A stretch of DNA of 64,000 bases, from the NCBI GenBank assembly GCA_036675505.1, contig JAKFEW010000105.1:1-64000 (forward strand), read 5' to 3'. The notes below the pieces were generated by a model. It worked only from the letters and a program-made list of their open reading frames with translations, was not told the DNA's origin and did no database searches. Numbering within the stretch: position 1 is the first letter of the stretch; each line of letters opens with the position of its first letter. Shown here one piece after another: positions 1 to 8,592 of the stretch. The DNA is from JAKFEW01 sp036675505. Its GTDB lineage: Bacteria > Cyanobacteriota > Sericytochromatia > S15B-MN24 > JAQBPE01. Position numbers and translations under genes: made by a program.

Positions 1-1
1 C

Positions 2-1390
2 GTCGCCCCGGTGGCGGCGGCCGGCCCCGAGGCGCTCGCGCCTTGCGCCGCGGGCGTGGCGGCCTACGTGCTCGCGCTCGCCCGCGAGGGCGAGACGCGC
101 CCGGTGGCGCTCGAGGCGCTCGCGCTCATGCGCGCCCGCGGCCTGCGCCTGCCGCACGGGCTGCTGCCTGACGCGCTCGACGTCGGCGACGCCGCGCTGC
201 GCGAAGCGCTCGGGCCGCTGATCGGCACGCGCGGCGCCTGGCTCGCGGCCTTTCGCACCGACTGGGCCTGGGCGCGCGCGACGGGCGCGGCGGCCGCGGA
301 GGCCCTGCGCCTGGCCTGGGAGGATGGCACGTCGTCCGAGCGGCTCGACGCGCTCATGGCGATGCGCGCGCGCGACCCGGCCGAGGCCCGCGCCTGGCTG
401 GCCGGCGCGAGCGGCGACAAGGCCGAGCAGCGTGCGCTCTACTTGCAGGCGCTCGCCCGCGGGCTCTCGGCCGATGACGAGCCGGTGCTCGCGCGTGGGC
501 TCGCTGACCGCGCCCCGAGCGTGCGCCAGGCCGCCGCCCACCTGCTGGTGCGCCTGCCGGGCAGCGCGCTCGCCGCGCGCATGGCCGCCCGGGCCGATGC
601 GGTGGTGCGCGGCGATCTCGCGCGCGGGCTCGACGCGCAGCCGCCCGAGGCGTTGCCCGACGACTGGGCGCGCGACGGCATCGAGCCGAAGCCGCCCGCC
701 GGCATCGGCCCGCGCGCCTGGTGGCTGCACCAGCTGCTCGGCCTCGTGCCGCTGCCCCACTGGGAGCGCCGGTATGGGGCGCCCGCGGCCGTGGCGCGCG
801 CGATCGACCATGGCGAGTGGGGCGTGCACGCGCTGGGCGGCCTCGGGCTCGCGGCGCTCGAGCAGGGCGCGCCGGCCTGGGTCGAGGCGATCCACGACCA
901 ACTCGCGGGCCGCTTCGCGAACGGGCGTAACGCGAACGAGACGCCCTACCAGGTCTTCGGGCTCTTCAACGCGCTGGTGCCGCAGCTGCCGGCCGGCCGG
1001 CGCGCGGCCCTGGCGCTCGGCGAGCTGACCCGCGGCGAAGCCGGCCGCTACGCCCACCAGCTGGCGGATCTGCCGAGCCCCTGGGAGCCGGCCGTCGCCG
1101 AGGCCTTCCTCGGCGGGCTCACGCGCCATGTGGCGACGTTGCCCGCCAAATACCAGTCCTACCGCGATCCCTGGCTCGCGGCGGCGGGCCCCGCAGCGCT
1201 CGGGCTCGACCCGGCCTGCGAGGCCCGCATCCCCCAAGTTCCCGACCCGGACCGCCCGGAGGTCCGTCCCCTCGCCCAGTCCCTCGACCGCCTGCGCCGC
1301 CTGTTGGCGCTGCGGCGGCGCCTCGTGGAGGAAATCGTGCCGTCAACTACCGCTCACAGAAGTGAGCGGCTTGTGCCTGGAGAAGTTTAG
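2..1390 (+). CDS. DUF5691 family protein, 5' end outside window, 3' end altered by tnpB insertion
   Basis: First visible gene of a DUF5691-MoxR-DUF5682-VWA operon; its molecular function is unknown. The frame is open to the first base of the window, so the start is missing; 462 residues are visible. Family-like landmarks are the 'GTRGAWLAAF' segment near residue 78 and 'DEPVLARGLADRAPSVRQAA' near residue 160, within a leucine/alanine-rich region that looks like helical (HEAT-type) repeats. The last roughly 15 codons, from about position 1341, are not host sequence: they read into the right end of the inserted tnpB element, so the native C-terminus after 'RRRLVEEI' has been replaced. Because only the extreme end is affected, the protein may still work. 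In known genomes this family sits beside MoxR and VWA genes and often a SWIM zinc-finger gene, which could lie upstream of the window. Confidence 0.8.
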   Translation, partial: VAPVAAAGPEALAPCAAGVAAYVLALAREGETRPVALEALALMRARGLRLPHGLLPDALDVGDAALREALGPLIGTRGAWLAAFRTDWAWARATGAAAAEALRLAWEDGTSSERLDALMAMRARDPAEARAWLAGASGDKAEQRALYLQALARGLSADDEPVLARGLADRAPSVRQAAAHLLVRLPGSALAARMAARADAVVRGDLARGLDAQPPEALPDDWARDGIEPKPPAGIGPRAWWLHQLLGLVPLPHWERRYGAPAAVARAIDHGEWGVHALGGLGLAALEQGAPAWVEAIHDQLAGRFANGRNANETPYQVFGLFNALVPQLPAGRRAALALGELTRGEAGRYAHQLADLPSPWEPAVAEAFLGGLTRHVATLPAKYQSYRDPWLAAAGPAALGLDPACEARIPQVPDPDRPEVRPLAQSLDRLRRLLALRRRLVEEIVPSTTAHRSERLVPGEV

Positions 1391-2533
1391 ATGCTTCCCC
1401 GACACGATAGGCTGGTTGACAATCAGCCCGCCAACATCAGGCATGCCGACGCTGGCAAGGTGCTTCCAGGCCACGTTCCGCGCAGCGTTCAGATCTGCGT
1501 TCAACTCGAGGCCGCACCCCCGGCATACGAACCGGGCCTGCGACTTGCGGTTGCGACGGTCGACGCAACCGCAACGCGAGCAACGCTGGCTGGTATGGCG
1601 GGGATCGATCGCCACCACCCGGCAGCCGTGCTGCTCGGCCTTGTATTCCAGGAACCCGCGCAGCTGCGCGAAGCTCCAAGCGTGCATCCGGCGCCTGGCG
1701 GGGCGGCCACGCTGCTTGGTGCGTTGCCGGATGTCCTTAAGATGCTCCACGACGATGGTAGCGCCGGGTCTCACGGATTGAACGATGCGCTTGGAGAGTA
1801 CGTGGTCGCAGTCCCGCCTGAAACGCTCGACCTTCCGCCGCAGGCGGCGCAGGTGCCGACGGGCGGAGCGGGTGCCTTTGGCCTGGAGCTTGCGACGCAA
1901 TCGGAAGTACCGACGCTCGATGGCCTTCCACCGGCGTTTTCCAAAGAATTGGTTTTGAGAAGTGACGGCCGGCCGGTTGAGGCCGAGATCGACGCCGACC
2001 GCCTCATCGGTTGGCTGGACATCGGGGGTCGGAATCGTGACGACGACGTGCAGCCAAAGCTTGCCCTCCGACAGGATCAGGTCGGCGCTGTCGAAGCCGA
2101 TCACCTGGTCGAGCAAGGCTCTGGCATGAGGGGTGACACTGAAAGGAACTGCGAGACGTCCGGCGACGGAGGCGAGCTTGAACACGCCTTCTTCGACACA
2201 AGGCCGGTAGCTGCGGGCATCGTAGCGGATGGGCAGGCAGCGGGCACGCGGCTGGGACACCTTCCGACCCTGTTTTTGGCATGCCCTGGCGGACCTGAGC
2301 GCCTCGGTCGCTCGCACCCGAGACGAGCATACGAGCTGCGCGGGCAGCGTCGGGAAGCGCTCGCGCAATCCGTGATAGGTCAGCCGATGCAACGTGACGC
2401 CGTTTGTTATCGCCTGGTCCCAGCCGTAGTCAGTCACCGCGTTGAAGCAGGCGGTCTGCTGCCGGATGGTTTCCAGCAGCGCCTGTCGCTGCTCCATCAT
2501 TGGCTTCAACTTCAAGCGAATCGTCCGCATCAT
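1343..2533 (-). CDS. tnpB: TnpB RNA-guided nuclease (IS605 OrfB)
   Basis: Transposon-encoded RNA-guided endonuclease, the evolutionary relative of Cas12. At 396 residues it is the usual length. The split RuvC active site is intact: Asp182 in 'GVDLGLNRPAV', Glu263 in 'TIVVEHL' and Asp347 in 'NADLNAARN'. A zinc ribbon with Cys318/Cys321 and Cys337/Cys340 lies between RuvC II and III, and a basic helical region spans about residues 200-245. The protein starts Met-Met; no good Shine-Dalgarno is visible because the left-end palindrome abuts the start. The 3' end of the gene contains the right-end hairpin, so the guide (omega/re) RNA would overlap the last codons and run into the DUF5691 gene. All catalytic residues are present, so the enzyme is probably active or recently active. 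Confidence 0.93.
   Translation of the reverse strand: MMRTIRLKLKPMMEQRQALLETIRQQTACFNAVTDYGWDQAITNGVTLHRLTYHGLRERFPTLPAQLVCSSRVRATEALRSARACQKQGRKVSQPRARCLPIRYDARSYRPCVEEGVFKLASVAGRLAVPFSVTPHARALLDQVIGFDSADLILSEGKLWLHVVVTIPTPDVQPTDEAVGVDLGLNRPAVTSQNQFFGKRRWKAIERRYFRLRRKLQAKGTRSARRHLRRLRRKVERFRRDCDHVLSKRIVQSVRPGATIVVEHLKDIRQRTKQRGRPARRRMHAWSFAQLRGFLEYKAEQHGCRVVAIDPRHTSQRCSRCGCVDRRNRKSQARFVCRGCGLELNADLNAARNVAWKHLASVGMPDVGGLIVNQPIVSGKHLNFSRHKPLTSVSGS
1350..1369. other. Right-end hairpin of the tnpB element
   Basis: Perfect 8-bp stem CCGCTCAC / GTGAGCGG with an AGAA loop on the plus strand. It lies within the last codons of tnpB, where IS605-type right ends and the 3' scaffold of the guide RNA are found. 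The same bases also encode the new C-terminal residues of the disrupted DUF5691 gene. Confidence 0.75.
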
Positions 2534-2547
2534 CGAACATATGTTCG
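2534..2547. other. Left-end palindrome of the tnpB element
   Basis: Perfect 14-bp palindrome CGAACATATGTTCG directly upstream of the tnpB start codon. It is AT-rich compared with the surroundings and probably forms the left-end subterminal hairpin. Confidence 0.5.
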
Positions 2548-2658
2548 CATGGAATCATCGATTGAGCAAGGGGTAGCGGTCGCAGGCACATCGCGCGCTG
2601 GCGACCGCGCTCCAATTCCTCTGCCGGCTAATGCCGACAGTCTCCTTGGAGGGATACT

Positions 2659-3792
2659 ATGACGACCGACAAGAAGCCCCGGGCCGCCGCCCTGCCCCGC
2701 GGCGCCGGCCCCGACGGTGACGTGCTGCGCCGCCGCGCGGAGCAGCAGTACGAAGCCGAGCTCACGGCCCTCGTCGCGAACGACGACGGCGCGCGCCCGC
2801 CGAACTGGCGCCTGTCGCCCGCGGCCGTGCGCACCTACCTGCTCGGCGGCACGCTGGCGGACGGCAGCGTGGTGAGCCCCAAGTACTTCGGCAGCGCCCG
2901 GCTGATCGAGATCGCGATCGCCACCCTCGCCACCGACCGCGCGCTGCTCCTGCTCGGCTCGCCGGGCACCGCCAAGAGCTGGGTCGGCGAACACCTCGCG
3001 GCCGCGATCACGGGCGACTCCACGCTGGTCGTGCAGGGCACCGCCGGCACCGACGAGGCGGCGCTGCGCTATGGCTGGAACTACGCGCGGCTGCTGGCCG
3101 AAGGCCCCTCGGAGGCGGCGCTGGTCGCGAGCCCCGTGATGCGCGCCATGCGCGCGGGCCAGCTGGTGCGCGTCGAGGAGCTCACGCGCATGCCGAGCGA
3201 GGTGCAGGACGCGCTGATCACGATCCTCTCCGAGAAGGCCCTGCCCGTGCCCGAGCTCGACATCGTGGTCCAGGCCCGCAAGGGCTTCAACGTGATCGCC
3301 ACCGCCAACGACCGCGATCGTGGCGTCAACGAGCTCTCCAGCGCGCTCACGCGCCGCTTCAACGCGGTCGTGCTGCCGGTGCCGGACTCGCTCGAAGACG
3401 AGGTGGCGATCGTGGTCCACCGCGTCGCCGAGCTCGGCCGCGCGCTCGAGCTGCCGGCCGAGCAGCCGGCCCTCGAGGAGATCCGGCGGGTGGTCACGAT
3501 CTTCCGCGAGCTGCGTGAAGGCGTGACCGCCGACGGGCGCCAGAAGGTGAAGAGCCCGAGCGGCACGCTGAGCGTGGCCGAGGCGATCAGCGTGGTCGGC
3601 CACGGCCTCGCGATGGCGGGCTACTTCGGCGACGGCGCGCTCACGGCCGCGGACCTCGCGGCCGGCCTGGTCGGCGCCGTCGTGAAGGACCCCGTGCAGG
3701 ATCGCGTGGCCTGGCTCGAATACCTGCAAACGGTCGTCAAGGAGCGCGAGAGCTGGAAGGACCTCTACCGCGCCTGCAAGGCCGCGGTCTAG
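2659..3792 (+). CDS. MoxR-type AAA+ ATPase
   Basis: AAA+ ATPase of the MoxR/RavA class, expected to act as a chaperone-like motor with the VWA protein encoded two genes downstream. 377 residues. Walker A is 'GSPGTAKS' at residues 100-107, Walker B is around 'LVRVEEL' near residue 171, and sensor 1 is 'VIATANDRDRG' near residue 212 with arginines in 'LTRRFN'. The ATG is preceded by GGAGGG at 2649-2653 with suitable spacing. The stop is two bases before the DUF5682 start. The tnpB element separates this gene from DUF5691, so transcription from the original promoter may be reduced, although the element lies antisense and leaves the MoxR ribosome binding site untouched. Confidence 0.92.
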   Translation: MTTDKKPRAAALPRGAGPDGDVLRRRAEQQYEAELTALVANDDGARPPNWRLSPAAVRTYLLGGTLADGSVVSPKYFGSARLIEIAIATLATDRALLLLGSPGTAKSWVGEHLAAAITGDSTLVVQGTAGTDEAALRYGWNYARLLAEGPSEAALVASPVMRAMRAGQLVRVEELTRMPSEVQDALITILSEKALPVPELDIVVQARKGFNVIATANDRDRGVNELSSALTRRFNAVVLPVPDSLEDEVAIVVHRVAELGRALELPAEQPALEEIRRVVTIFRELREGVTADGRQKVKSPSGTLSVAEAISVVGHGLAMAGYFGDGALTAADLAAGLVGAVVKDPVQDRVAWLEYLQTVVKERESWKDLYRACKAAV

Positions 3793-3794
3793 CG

Positions 3795-6125
3795 ATGCCG
3801 CCGGTGGTCGCCTGCGAGCTCACGATCCTCGGGATCCGGCACCACGGCCCGGGCTGCGCGCGCGCCGTGCTCGCGGCGCTCGAGGCGATGCGTCCCGACG
3901 TCCTGCTGGTCGAGGGCCCGGCCGACGGGCAAGCGGCGCTGGCCGCCCTCGCCACGGAGGGCTTCCAGCCGCCCGTGGCGCTGCTGGTCTACCAGCCGGA
4001 CGCGCCCGAGCGCGCCGCGTTCTACCCGTTCGCGGCCTTCAGCCCTGAGTGGAACGCCCTGCGCTGGGCGGCCGCGAACGGCGTGCCGGCCCGCCTGATC
4101 GACCTGCCCCATGGCTTCCCTGCCCCTCTCCCGGGGCGGGTTCGTGGGGCGGCCGGAGAGGGAGAGGACGGCGAAAGGGTGCCGGACAGCGAGGCAGACC
4201 TGCCCCAATGGGCCCGCATCGACCCGATCGGCGCCCTCGCCGAGGCCGCCGGCCACGACGATCCCGAGCTCTGGTGGGAGCAACAGGTCGAGCAGCGCCA
4301 GGACGCGACGGCGATGTTCGAGGCGATCGCCGAAGCGATGGCCGCGCTGCGCCGCGCGTTCCCCGACGATCCGCCGCACGAGCGCTGCCGCGAGGCCCAC
4401 ATGCGCCAGGCGATCCGCGCCGCGGCCAAGGCCGGCTACCGCCGCGCGGCGGTGGTCTGCGGCGCCTGGCACGCGCCGGCCCTGAGCGACGCGTTGACGG
4501 CCGAGCCCGCCGAATCGGCGCGCGACGCGGCCCTGCTCGCGGATCAGCCCGTCTGCGCGACGAGCGCGACCTGGATCCCCTGGTCCCACGCGCGGCTCGC
4601 GCGCGCGAGCGGCTACGGCGCCGGCGTGAAGTCGCCCGGCTGGTACGACCACCTCTGGCACTCGCCGGCGCAGGCCGCCGTGCGCTGGGTCGCGAGCGCC
4701 GCGCGCCTGCTGCGCGCCGAGGGGCTCGACGCGTCGCCTGCGAGCGTGGTCGAGGCGGTGCGGCTGGCGGAGGCCATCGCCGCCGTGCGCGGCCGGCCGT
4801 CGGTGGGCCTCGACGCGCTGATGGAAGCGATCGAAGCGGTGCTCTGCGGCGGAAGGCCCGAGCGGCTCGCGGTGGTGCGGGAACGGCTCGAGGTGGGCGA
4901 CGCCACCGGCGCGGTGCCCGACACGATCCCGCTCGCGCCGCTTGCGCGCGACCTCCAGGCCCAGCAAAAGCGCCTGCGGCTCAAGCCCGAGCCCACGCAG
5001 CGCACCCTCGCGCTCGATCTGCGCGAGCCCACGGACCGCGAGCGCAGCGCCCTGCTGCACAGGCTCCGCCTGCTGGGCGTGCCGTGGGGGCGGATCGCGC
5101 CGCGGCGCGGCGCGACGGGCACCTTCCACGAGGACTGGGAGCTCGTCTGGGCGCCCGAGTTCGAACTCGACCTGATTGCGAAGAGCGCGCTCGGCCTGAC
5201 GATCGCCGACGCCGCGCGCGCCTGGATCCGCCAGGAGGCCCAGGTCGCGCCGTTCCCGCAGCTGACGGCGCTGCTCGACGCGGCCGTGCTCGCGGGCCTG
5301 CCCGAGGCGCTGCCGGCGCTGCTCGCGCGCATCGCCGACGCCGCCGCGCTCACGCCCGACGTCGGCGCGATGATGGAGGGCCTGCCGCCGCTGGCGCGCG
5401 TGGTGCGCTACGGCGACGTCCGCGGCACCTCGGCCGCCCAGGTGCTGCCGATCGCGCGCGGCCTCGCCGAGCGCGTGGCGGTGGGCCTGCCGGGGGCCTG
5501 CGCCTCGCTCGACGACGAGGCCGCCCAGGCGATGGATCGGCGGCTGGGCCTGGTGGCGGACGCGCTCGCGCTGCTCCGCCTCGACGACGTCACGCCCGCC
5601 TGGGAGCAGGCCTTGCTCGCGCTGGCCGACGGCCAGGCGGTGCACGGCCGGGTGCGCGGCGCGGCGCTGCGCCTGCTCGCCGATCGCGGCACGCTCGCCG
5701 CCGACGAGCTCGCCCGCCGGGTCGGGCTGGCGCTCGGCCCGGCCTGCCTGGGGCCCCCTATCCCCGGCTATGCCGGGGCCTCAGGCACAATGACTGCGGC
5801 CGCCTGGATCGAAGGCCTGGTGGGCGGCGCGGCGACCGTGCTGCTCCAACTCGAGGGCGTCTGGCGCGCGCTGGACCGCTGGCTCCAGGGCCTGCCGGAC
5901 GACGATTTCATGCTGGCGCTGCCGCTGTTGCGCCGCGCCTTCGCGCGCTTCGACGGCGCCGAACGGCGGGCCATGACGGACAAGGTGCGCGCGCTGCCGA
6001 CCGGCGGCGCAGCCCACGCGGCCGTGGCCGCGGACGACGACCTCGACGCCGACCGCACGGCCGAGGTGGTGCCGGTGATCATCCACGTGATGGGAGGGAA
6101 CCCCGCATGGCGATCGAACGGCTGA
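3795..6125 (+). CDS. DUF5682 family protein
   Basis: 776-residue member of DUF5682, function unknown. The diagnostic N-terminus is 'ILGIRHHGPGCARAVLAAL' followed by 'RPDVLLVEGPADG', a family signature with paired histidines and an acidic residue that suggest a metal or nucleotide site, although this is not established. A His/Trp-containing segment 'VVCGAWHAPAL' lies near residue 220. The rest is long and alpha-helical, with a conserved-looking C-terminal part near 'DDDFMLALPLLRRAF'. It begins 3 bp after MoxR and its end overlaps the VWA gene by 19 bp, so the three are translationally coupled. The region of about residues 110-128 is a short low-similarity insert rich in Gly/Arg. Confidence 0.88.
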   Translation: MPPVVACELTILGIRHHGPGCARAVLAALEAMRPDVLLVEGPADGQAALAALATEGFQPPVALLVYQPDAPERAAFYPFAAFSPEWNALRWAAANGVPARLIDLPHGFPAPLPGRVRGAAGEGEDGERVPDSEADLPQWARIDPIGALAEAAGHDDPELWWEQQVEQRQDATAMFEAIAEAMAALRRAFPDDPPHERCREAHMRQAIRAAAKAGYRRAAVVCGAWHAPALSDALTAEPAESARDAALLADQPVCATSATWIPWSHARLARASGYGAGVKSPGWYDHLWHSPAQAAVRWVASAARLLRAEGLDASPASVVEAVRLAEAIAAVRGRPSVGLDALMEAIEAVLCGGRPERLAVVRERLEVGDATGAVPDTIPLAPLARDLQAQQKRLRLKPEPTQRTLALDLREPTDRERSALLHRLRLLGVPWGRIAPRRGATGTFHEDWELVWAPEFELDLIAKSALGLTIADAARAWIRQEAQVAPFPQLTALLDAAVLAGLPEALPALLARIADAAALTPDVGAMMEGLPPLARVVRYGDVRGTSAAQVLPIARGLAERVAVGLPGACASLDDEAAQAMDRRLGLVADALALLRLDDVTPAWEQALLALADGQAVHGRVRGAALRLLADRGTLAADELARRVGLALGPACLGPPIPGYAGASGTMTAAAWIEGLVGGAATVLLQLEGVWRALDRWLQGLPDDDFMLALPLLRRAFARFDGAERRAMTDKVRALPTGGAAHAAVAADDDLDADRTAEVVPVIIHVMGGNPAWRSNG

Positions 6126-7297
6126 CGCGCTGGCGCCTGGTGCTGGGCGGCCCGGACCCCGCGTGCGGCCTCGACGACCGGCTCGCGGCGATCGACCGCG
6201 CGCTCGCCGCGCTGTACGGCGGCGGCCCTGACGACGGCCGGGCGGACGGCCGCGGCGAGGGCGACGATCCGAAGGCGCGCAGCGCCGGCCTCGGCGCGAG
6301 TGCGCCGCGGGTGGCCCGCTGGCTGGGCGACATCCGCGAATACTTCCCGACGCCGGTCGTGCAGGTGCTGCAAAAAGACGCGCTGGAGCGCCTGCAATTG
6401 CGCCAGCTGCTGCTCGAGCCGGAGCTGCTCGAGGCGCTCGAGCCCGACGTCCACCTGGTCGCGACCCTGGTCTCGCTCGGCCGCGTGATGCCCGCGAAGG
6501 CCAAGGAAAGCGCGCGCAAGGTGGTGCGCCGGGTCGTCGCGGACCTCGAGCGGCGCCTGCGCGCCCGCACGGTCCAGGCCGTGCGCGGCGCGCTGGCCCG
6601 TGCCTCGCGCACGAGCCGCCCGCGCCCGCAGGACATCGACTGGCACCGCACGATCCGCAAGAACTTGAAGACCTACGACCGCGCGCGGCGCACCGTCGTG
6701 CCCGAGCGCCTGGTGGGCCTCCGGCGGGCCCGGGCCGGCATGCGCGACGTGGTGCTGTGCGTGGACCAGAGCGGCTCGATGGCGCCATCGGTGGTCTACA
6801 GCGGGATCTTCGCCGCGGTGCTGGCCTCGCTGCCGGCGCTGCGCACGCGGCTCGTGGTCTTCGACACGGCGATCGCCGACCTCACCGACCAGCTCGCCGA
6901 CCCCGTCGACGTGCTCTTCGGCACCCAGCTCGGCGGCGGCACCGACATCAACCGCGCGCTGGCCTACTGCGAGCAACTCGTGACGCGTCCGCAGGGCACG
7001 GTGCTCGTGCTGATCACGGACCTCTACGAGGGCGGCGACGCCGAGCAGATGATCATGCGCGCCGCCCGGCTGCAGGCGTCGGGCGTGCGCGTGGTCTGCC
7101 TGCTCGCGCTCTCGGACGACGGCGCGCCCTCCTACGACGCGCACCACGCAGGCGCCCTGGCGGCGCTGGGCATCCCGGCCTTCGCCTGCACGCCGGACCT
7201 CTTCCCGGACCTGATGGCGGCCGCCCTGCAGGGCGAGGACCTGGGCATGTGGGCGGCCCGGCATGACCTCACCACGGCGGGCAAGGAACGCCGTTGA
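6107..7297 (+). CDS. VWA domain-containing protein (MoxR partner)
   Basis: 396-residue protein with a C-terminal von Willebrand factor A domain. The metal-ion-dependent adhesion site is complete: 'DQSGS' at residues 220-224, the threonine in 'GGGTDINRAL' near residue 278, and the aspartate in 'LITDLYEGG' near residue 306. The N-terminal half is helical and basic. The start was chosen at 6107 because GGGAGGGA sits 7 nt upstream, and it overlaps the DUF5682 end. VWA proteins encoded next to MoxR are typical ATPase adaptors that recruit substrates. The same frame is open far upstream, but that part is merely the shadow of DUF5682. Its stop codon abuts the stop of the next, convergent gene. Confidence 0.9.
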   Translation: MAIERLTRWRLVLGGPDPACGLDDRLAAIDRALAALYGGGPDDGRADGRGEGDDPKARSAGLGASAPRVARWLGDIREYFPTPVVQVLQKDALERLQLRQLLLEPELLEALEPDVHLVATLVSLGRVMPAKAKESARKVVRRVVADLERRLRARTVQAVRGALARASRTSRPRPQDIDWHRTIRKNLKTYDRARRTVVPERLVGLRRARAGMRDVVLCVDQSGSMAPSVVYSGIFAAVLASLPALRTRLVVFDTAIADLTDQLADPVDVLFGTQLGGGTDINRALAYCEQLVTRPQGTVLVLITDLYEGGDAEQMIMRAARLQASGVRVVCLLALSDDGAPSYDAHHAGALAALGIPAFACTPDLFPDLMAAALQGEDLGMWAARHDLTTAGKERR

Positions 7298-8503
7298 TCA
7301 GAGCGCCGCGCGCAGGCCGCGGATCACCAGGCCCGTCCACGCGCGGCGCACCTGCGCGACCACGCCCACGAACCAGCGCCGCGAGGCGCGGCGCAGGTCG
7401 CTGCCGTCGCCGAACGAGACCGGCAGCGGCGCCGGCGCGGTGCCGGTCATCGCCTGGGCGTCCGCCGCGCGGAGCGCGCCTTCGAAGTAGCTGCTGATCG
7501 TGCCGGCCCGCCGCTTCGCGTCCGGGTTCGGCACGTAGTGGTGCACCACGCCCGCGGGGTCGGTGATGCGGATGGCGCCCGGCGTGTCCGCGGCCGCGTC
7601 GGCGTAGCCCATGCGCGTGGCGAAGTCGGCCCAGTTGCCGCCATTCGGCAGCAGCGGCTGCGAGCCGCGCACGTCGGTCACGCTCATCTGCGACGTGAGC
7701 GAGCCGAGCAGGCGTGCCACTTCCGCGTCGCCGAAGACCTTCGGCCCCTGCACCACCACCATCTGCTCATGGCTCACGATCAGCATATTCGCGCGGTGGA
7801 TCAGCGCGCGGCGAGCGTCGGGCGTGAGCGTGGCCTTCGCGCGCGTGGCGCGCTGGTAGAGCCGGAAAGCCGGCAGGATCAGCCCCTGCGGATCACGCGG
7901 CGCCTTGCCCCAGCCCGCGGCGCGCAGCGCGGCCACGCCATCTTCGCCCTTCGCCTCGGCCTTCAAGAAGCGGTCGTAGGCCGGCGCGATGTCGACGTAG
8001 ACGCCGGTGTTGCCGATCACCAGGGCGTCGCGGATGCGCGCGCCGTTGCGCAGGAACGCGATCGGATCGCCGGAGAGCTTGAGCAGCGCGAGGCCCTGCT
8101 CGCCGAGCAAATCCGGGTTCTTCAGGAAATCCTGGAACGTGTCGATCGCGGCGTCGGTGTCGAGCCGCTTGGCGACCTTGAGCAACTCCTCGAGCCGCAC
8201 GATCTGCTCGCCGGCTTGCCGGGAGGCGTACTTGCCGAACGTCATCCAGTTCGGTAGCGAGGGCTCGCCGAGGTAGCGCGCCATCGCCTGGTCGAGCGCG
8301 TGGTAGGTGGCCGTGATCCGCTGGTTCGCCTCGGTGCCGTTGAGCCCGGGCTCGCCCGGCTTCCAGGTCACCGCCGCGGAGAGGTCTGTCAGCGCGATGC
8401 CGGTGTAGGTCGTGCCCGGCGTGAGCGGCCGCGCGCGCAGGCCCTGTGCACCGGTGGGCGGGCGACGCACGAGTGGCTGGTTGGGGCGGACGGAGGCGAG
8501 CAT
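7298..8503 (-). CDS. Hypothetical protein with NWMTFGKYAS motif
   Basis: 401-residue protein that I do not recognise. No signal peptide or membrane span is visible. Residues about 65-105 contain 'ITATYHALDQAMARYL' and 'NWMTFGKYASRQAGEQI', which look like a conserved helical core. The middle is a mixed alpha region with 'IGNTGVYVDIAPAYDRFL' and the C-terminus is basic. The coding region is convergent with the VWA gene; the two stop codons touch at 7297/7298. The start has no Shine-Dalgarno; TATAAC lies 5 nt upstream on the minus strand (8509-8514), so the mRNA may be leaderless or nearly so. High G+C in third codon positions supports it as a real gene. Confidence 0.75.
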   Translation of the reverse strand: MLASVRPNQPLVRRPPTGAQGLRARPLTPGTTYTGIALTDLSAAVTWKPGEPGLNGTEANQRITATYHALDQAMARYLGEPSLPNWMTFGKYASRQAGEQIVRLEELLKVAKRLDTDAAIDTFQDFLKNPDLLGEQGLALLKLSGDPIAFLRNGARIRDALVIGNTGVYVDIAPAYDRFLKAEAKGEDGVAALRAAGWGKAPRDPQGLILPAFRLYQRATRAKATLTPDARRALIHRANMLIVSHEQMVVVQGPKVFGDAEVARLLGSLTSQMSVTDVRGSQPLLPNGGNWADFATRMGYADAAADTPGAIRITDPAGVVHHYVPNPDAKRRAGTISSYFEGALRAADAQAMTGTAPAPLPVSFGDGSDLRRASRRWFVGVVAQVRRAWTGLVIRGLRAAL

Positions 8504-8580
8504 ACGTGGTTATAGCTTAACCACCTGATAATCTTGCTTGAACCGCTCCTTTACATCTCGTCGGAGCGCGTCGGCCCGGG

Positions 8581-8592
8581 TATGCAAAGCCC
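8581..8592 (+). promoter_or_regulatory. Leaderless-type -10 element for the SMP-30-like gene
   Basis: GGG followed by TATGCA at 8581-8586, then exactly 6 nt to the ATG at 8593. There is no Shine-Dalgarno. The position matches seven other genes in the window. Confidence 0.45.

Larger units (their letters stand above)
1341..2560 (-). mobile_element. Solitary tnpB element of the IS200/IS605 superfamily
   Basis: An antisense tnpB gene lies between the truncated end of the DUF5691 gene and its operon partner MoxR. The right end (low coordinates) carries a perfect hairpin at 1350-1369, and the left end carries a 14-bp palindrome at 2534-2547 just before the tnpB start. Subterminal hairpins recognised by a Y1 transposase are typical of this superfamily. 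No tnpA is present, so the element would need a transposase in trans. Boundaries are estimates: the right end is probably at or just past the TTGAC read on the minus strand at 1341-1345, and the left end lies somewhere between 2547 and about 2575. Confidence 0.75.

Noticed and set aside
3789..5645. Long antisense frame across DUF5682
   Set aside because: High G+C third positions keep antisense frames open; composition is His/Arg/Gly-rich, no family signal, and both flanking genes are well supported on the plus strand.
4049..6106. Very long open frame upstream of the VWA gene, on the plus strand
   Set aside because: It is dominated by Arg/Gly/Pro and overlaps DUF5682; the family signature of DUF5682 and the ribosome binding site at 6092 show that the VWA gene starts at 6107.
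7298..7490. Small plus-strand ORFs at the end of the VWA gene
   Set aside because: They are antisense to the hypothetical gene and show Arg/Pro composition typical of shadow frames.
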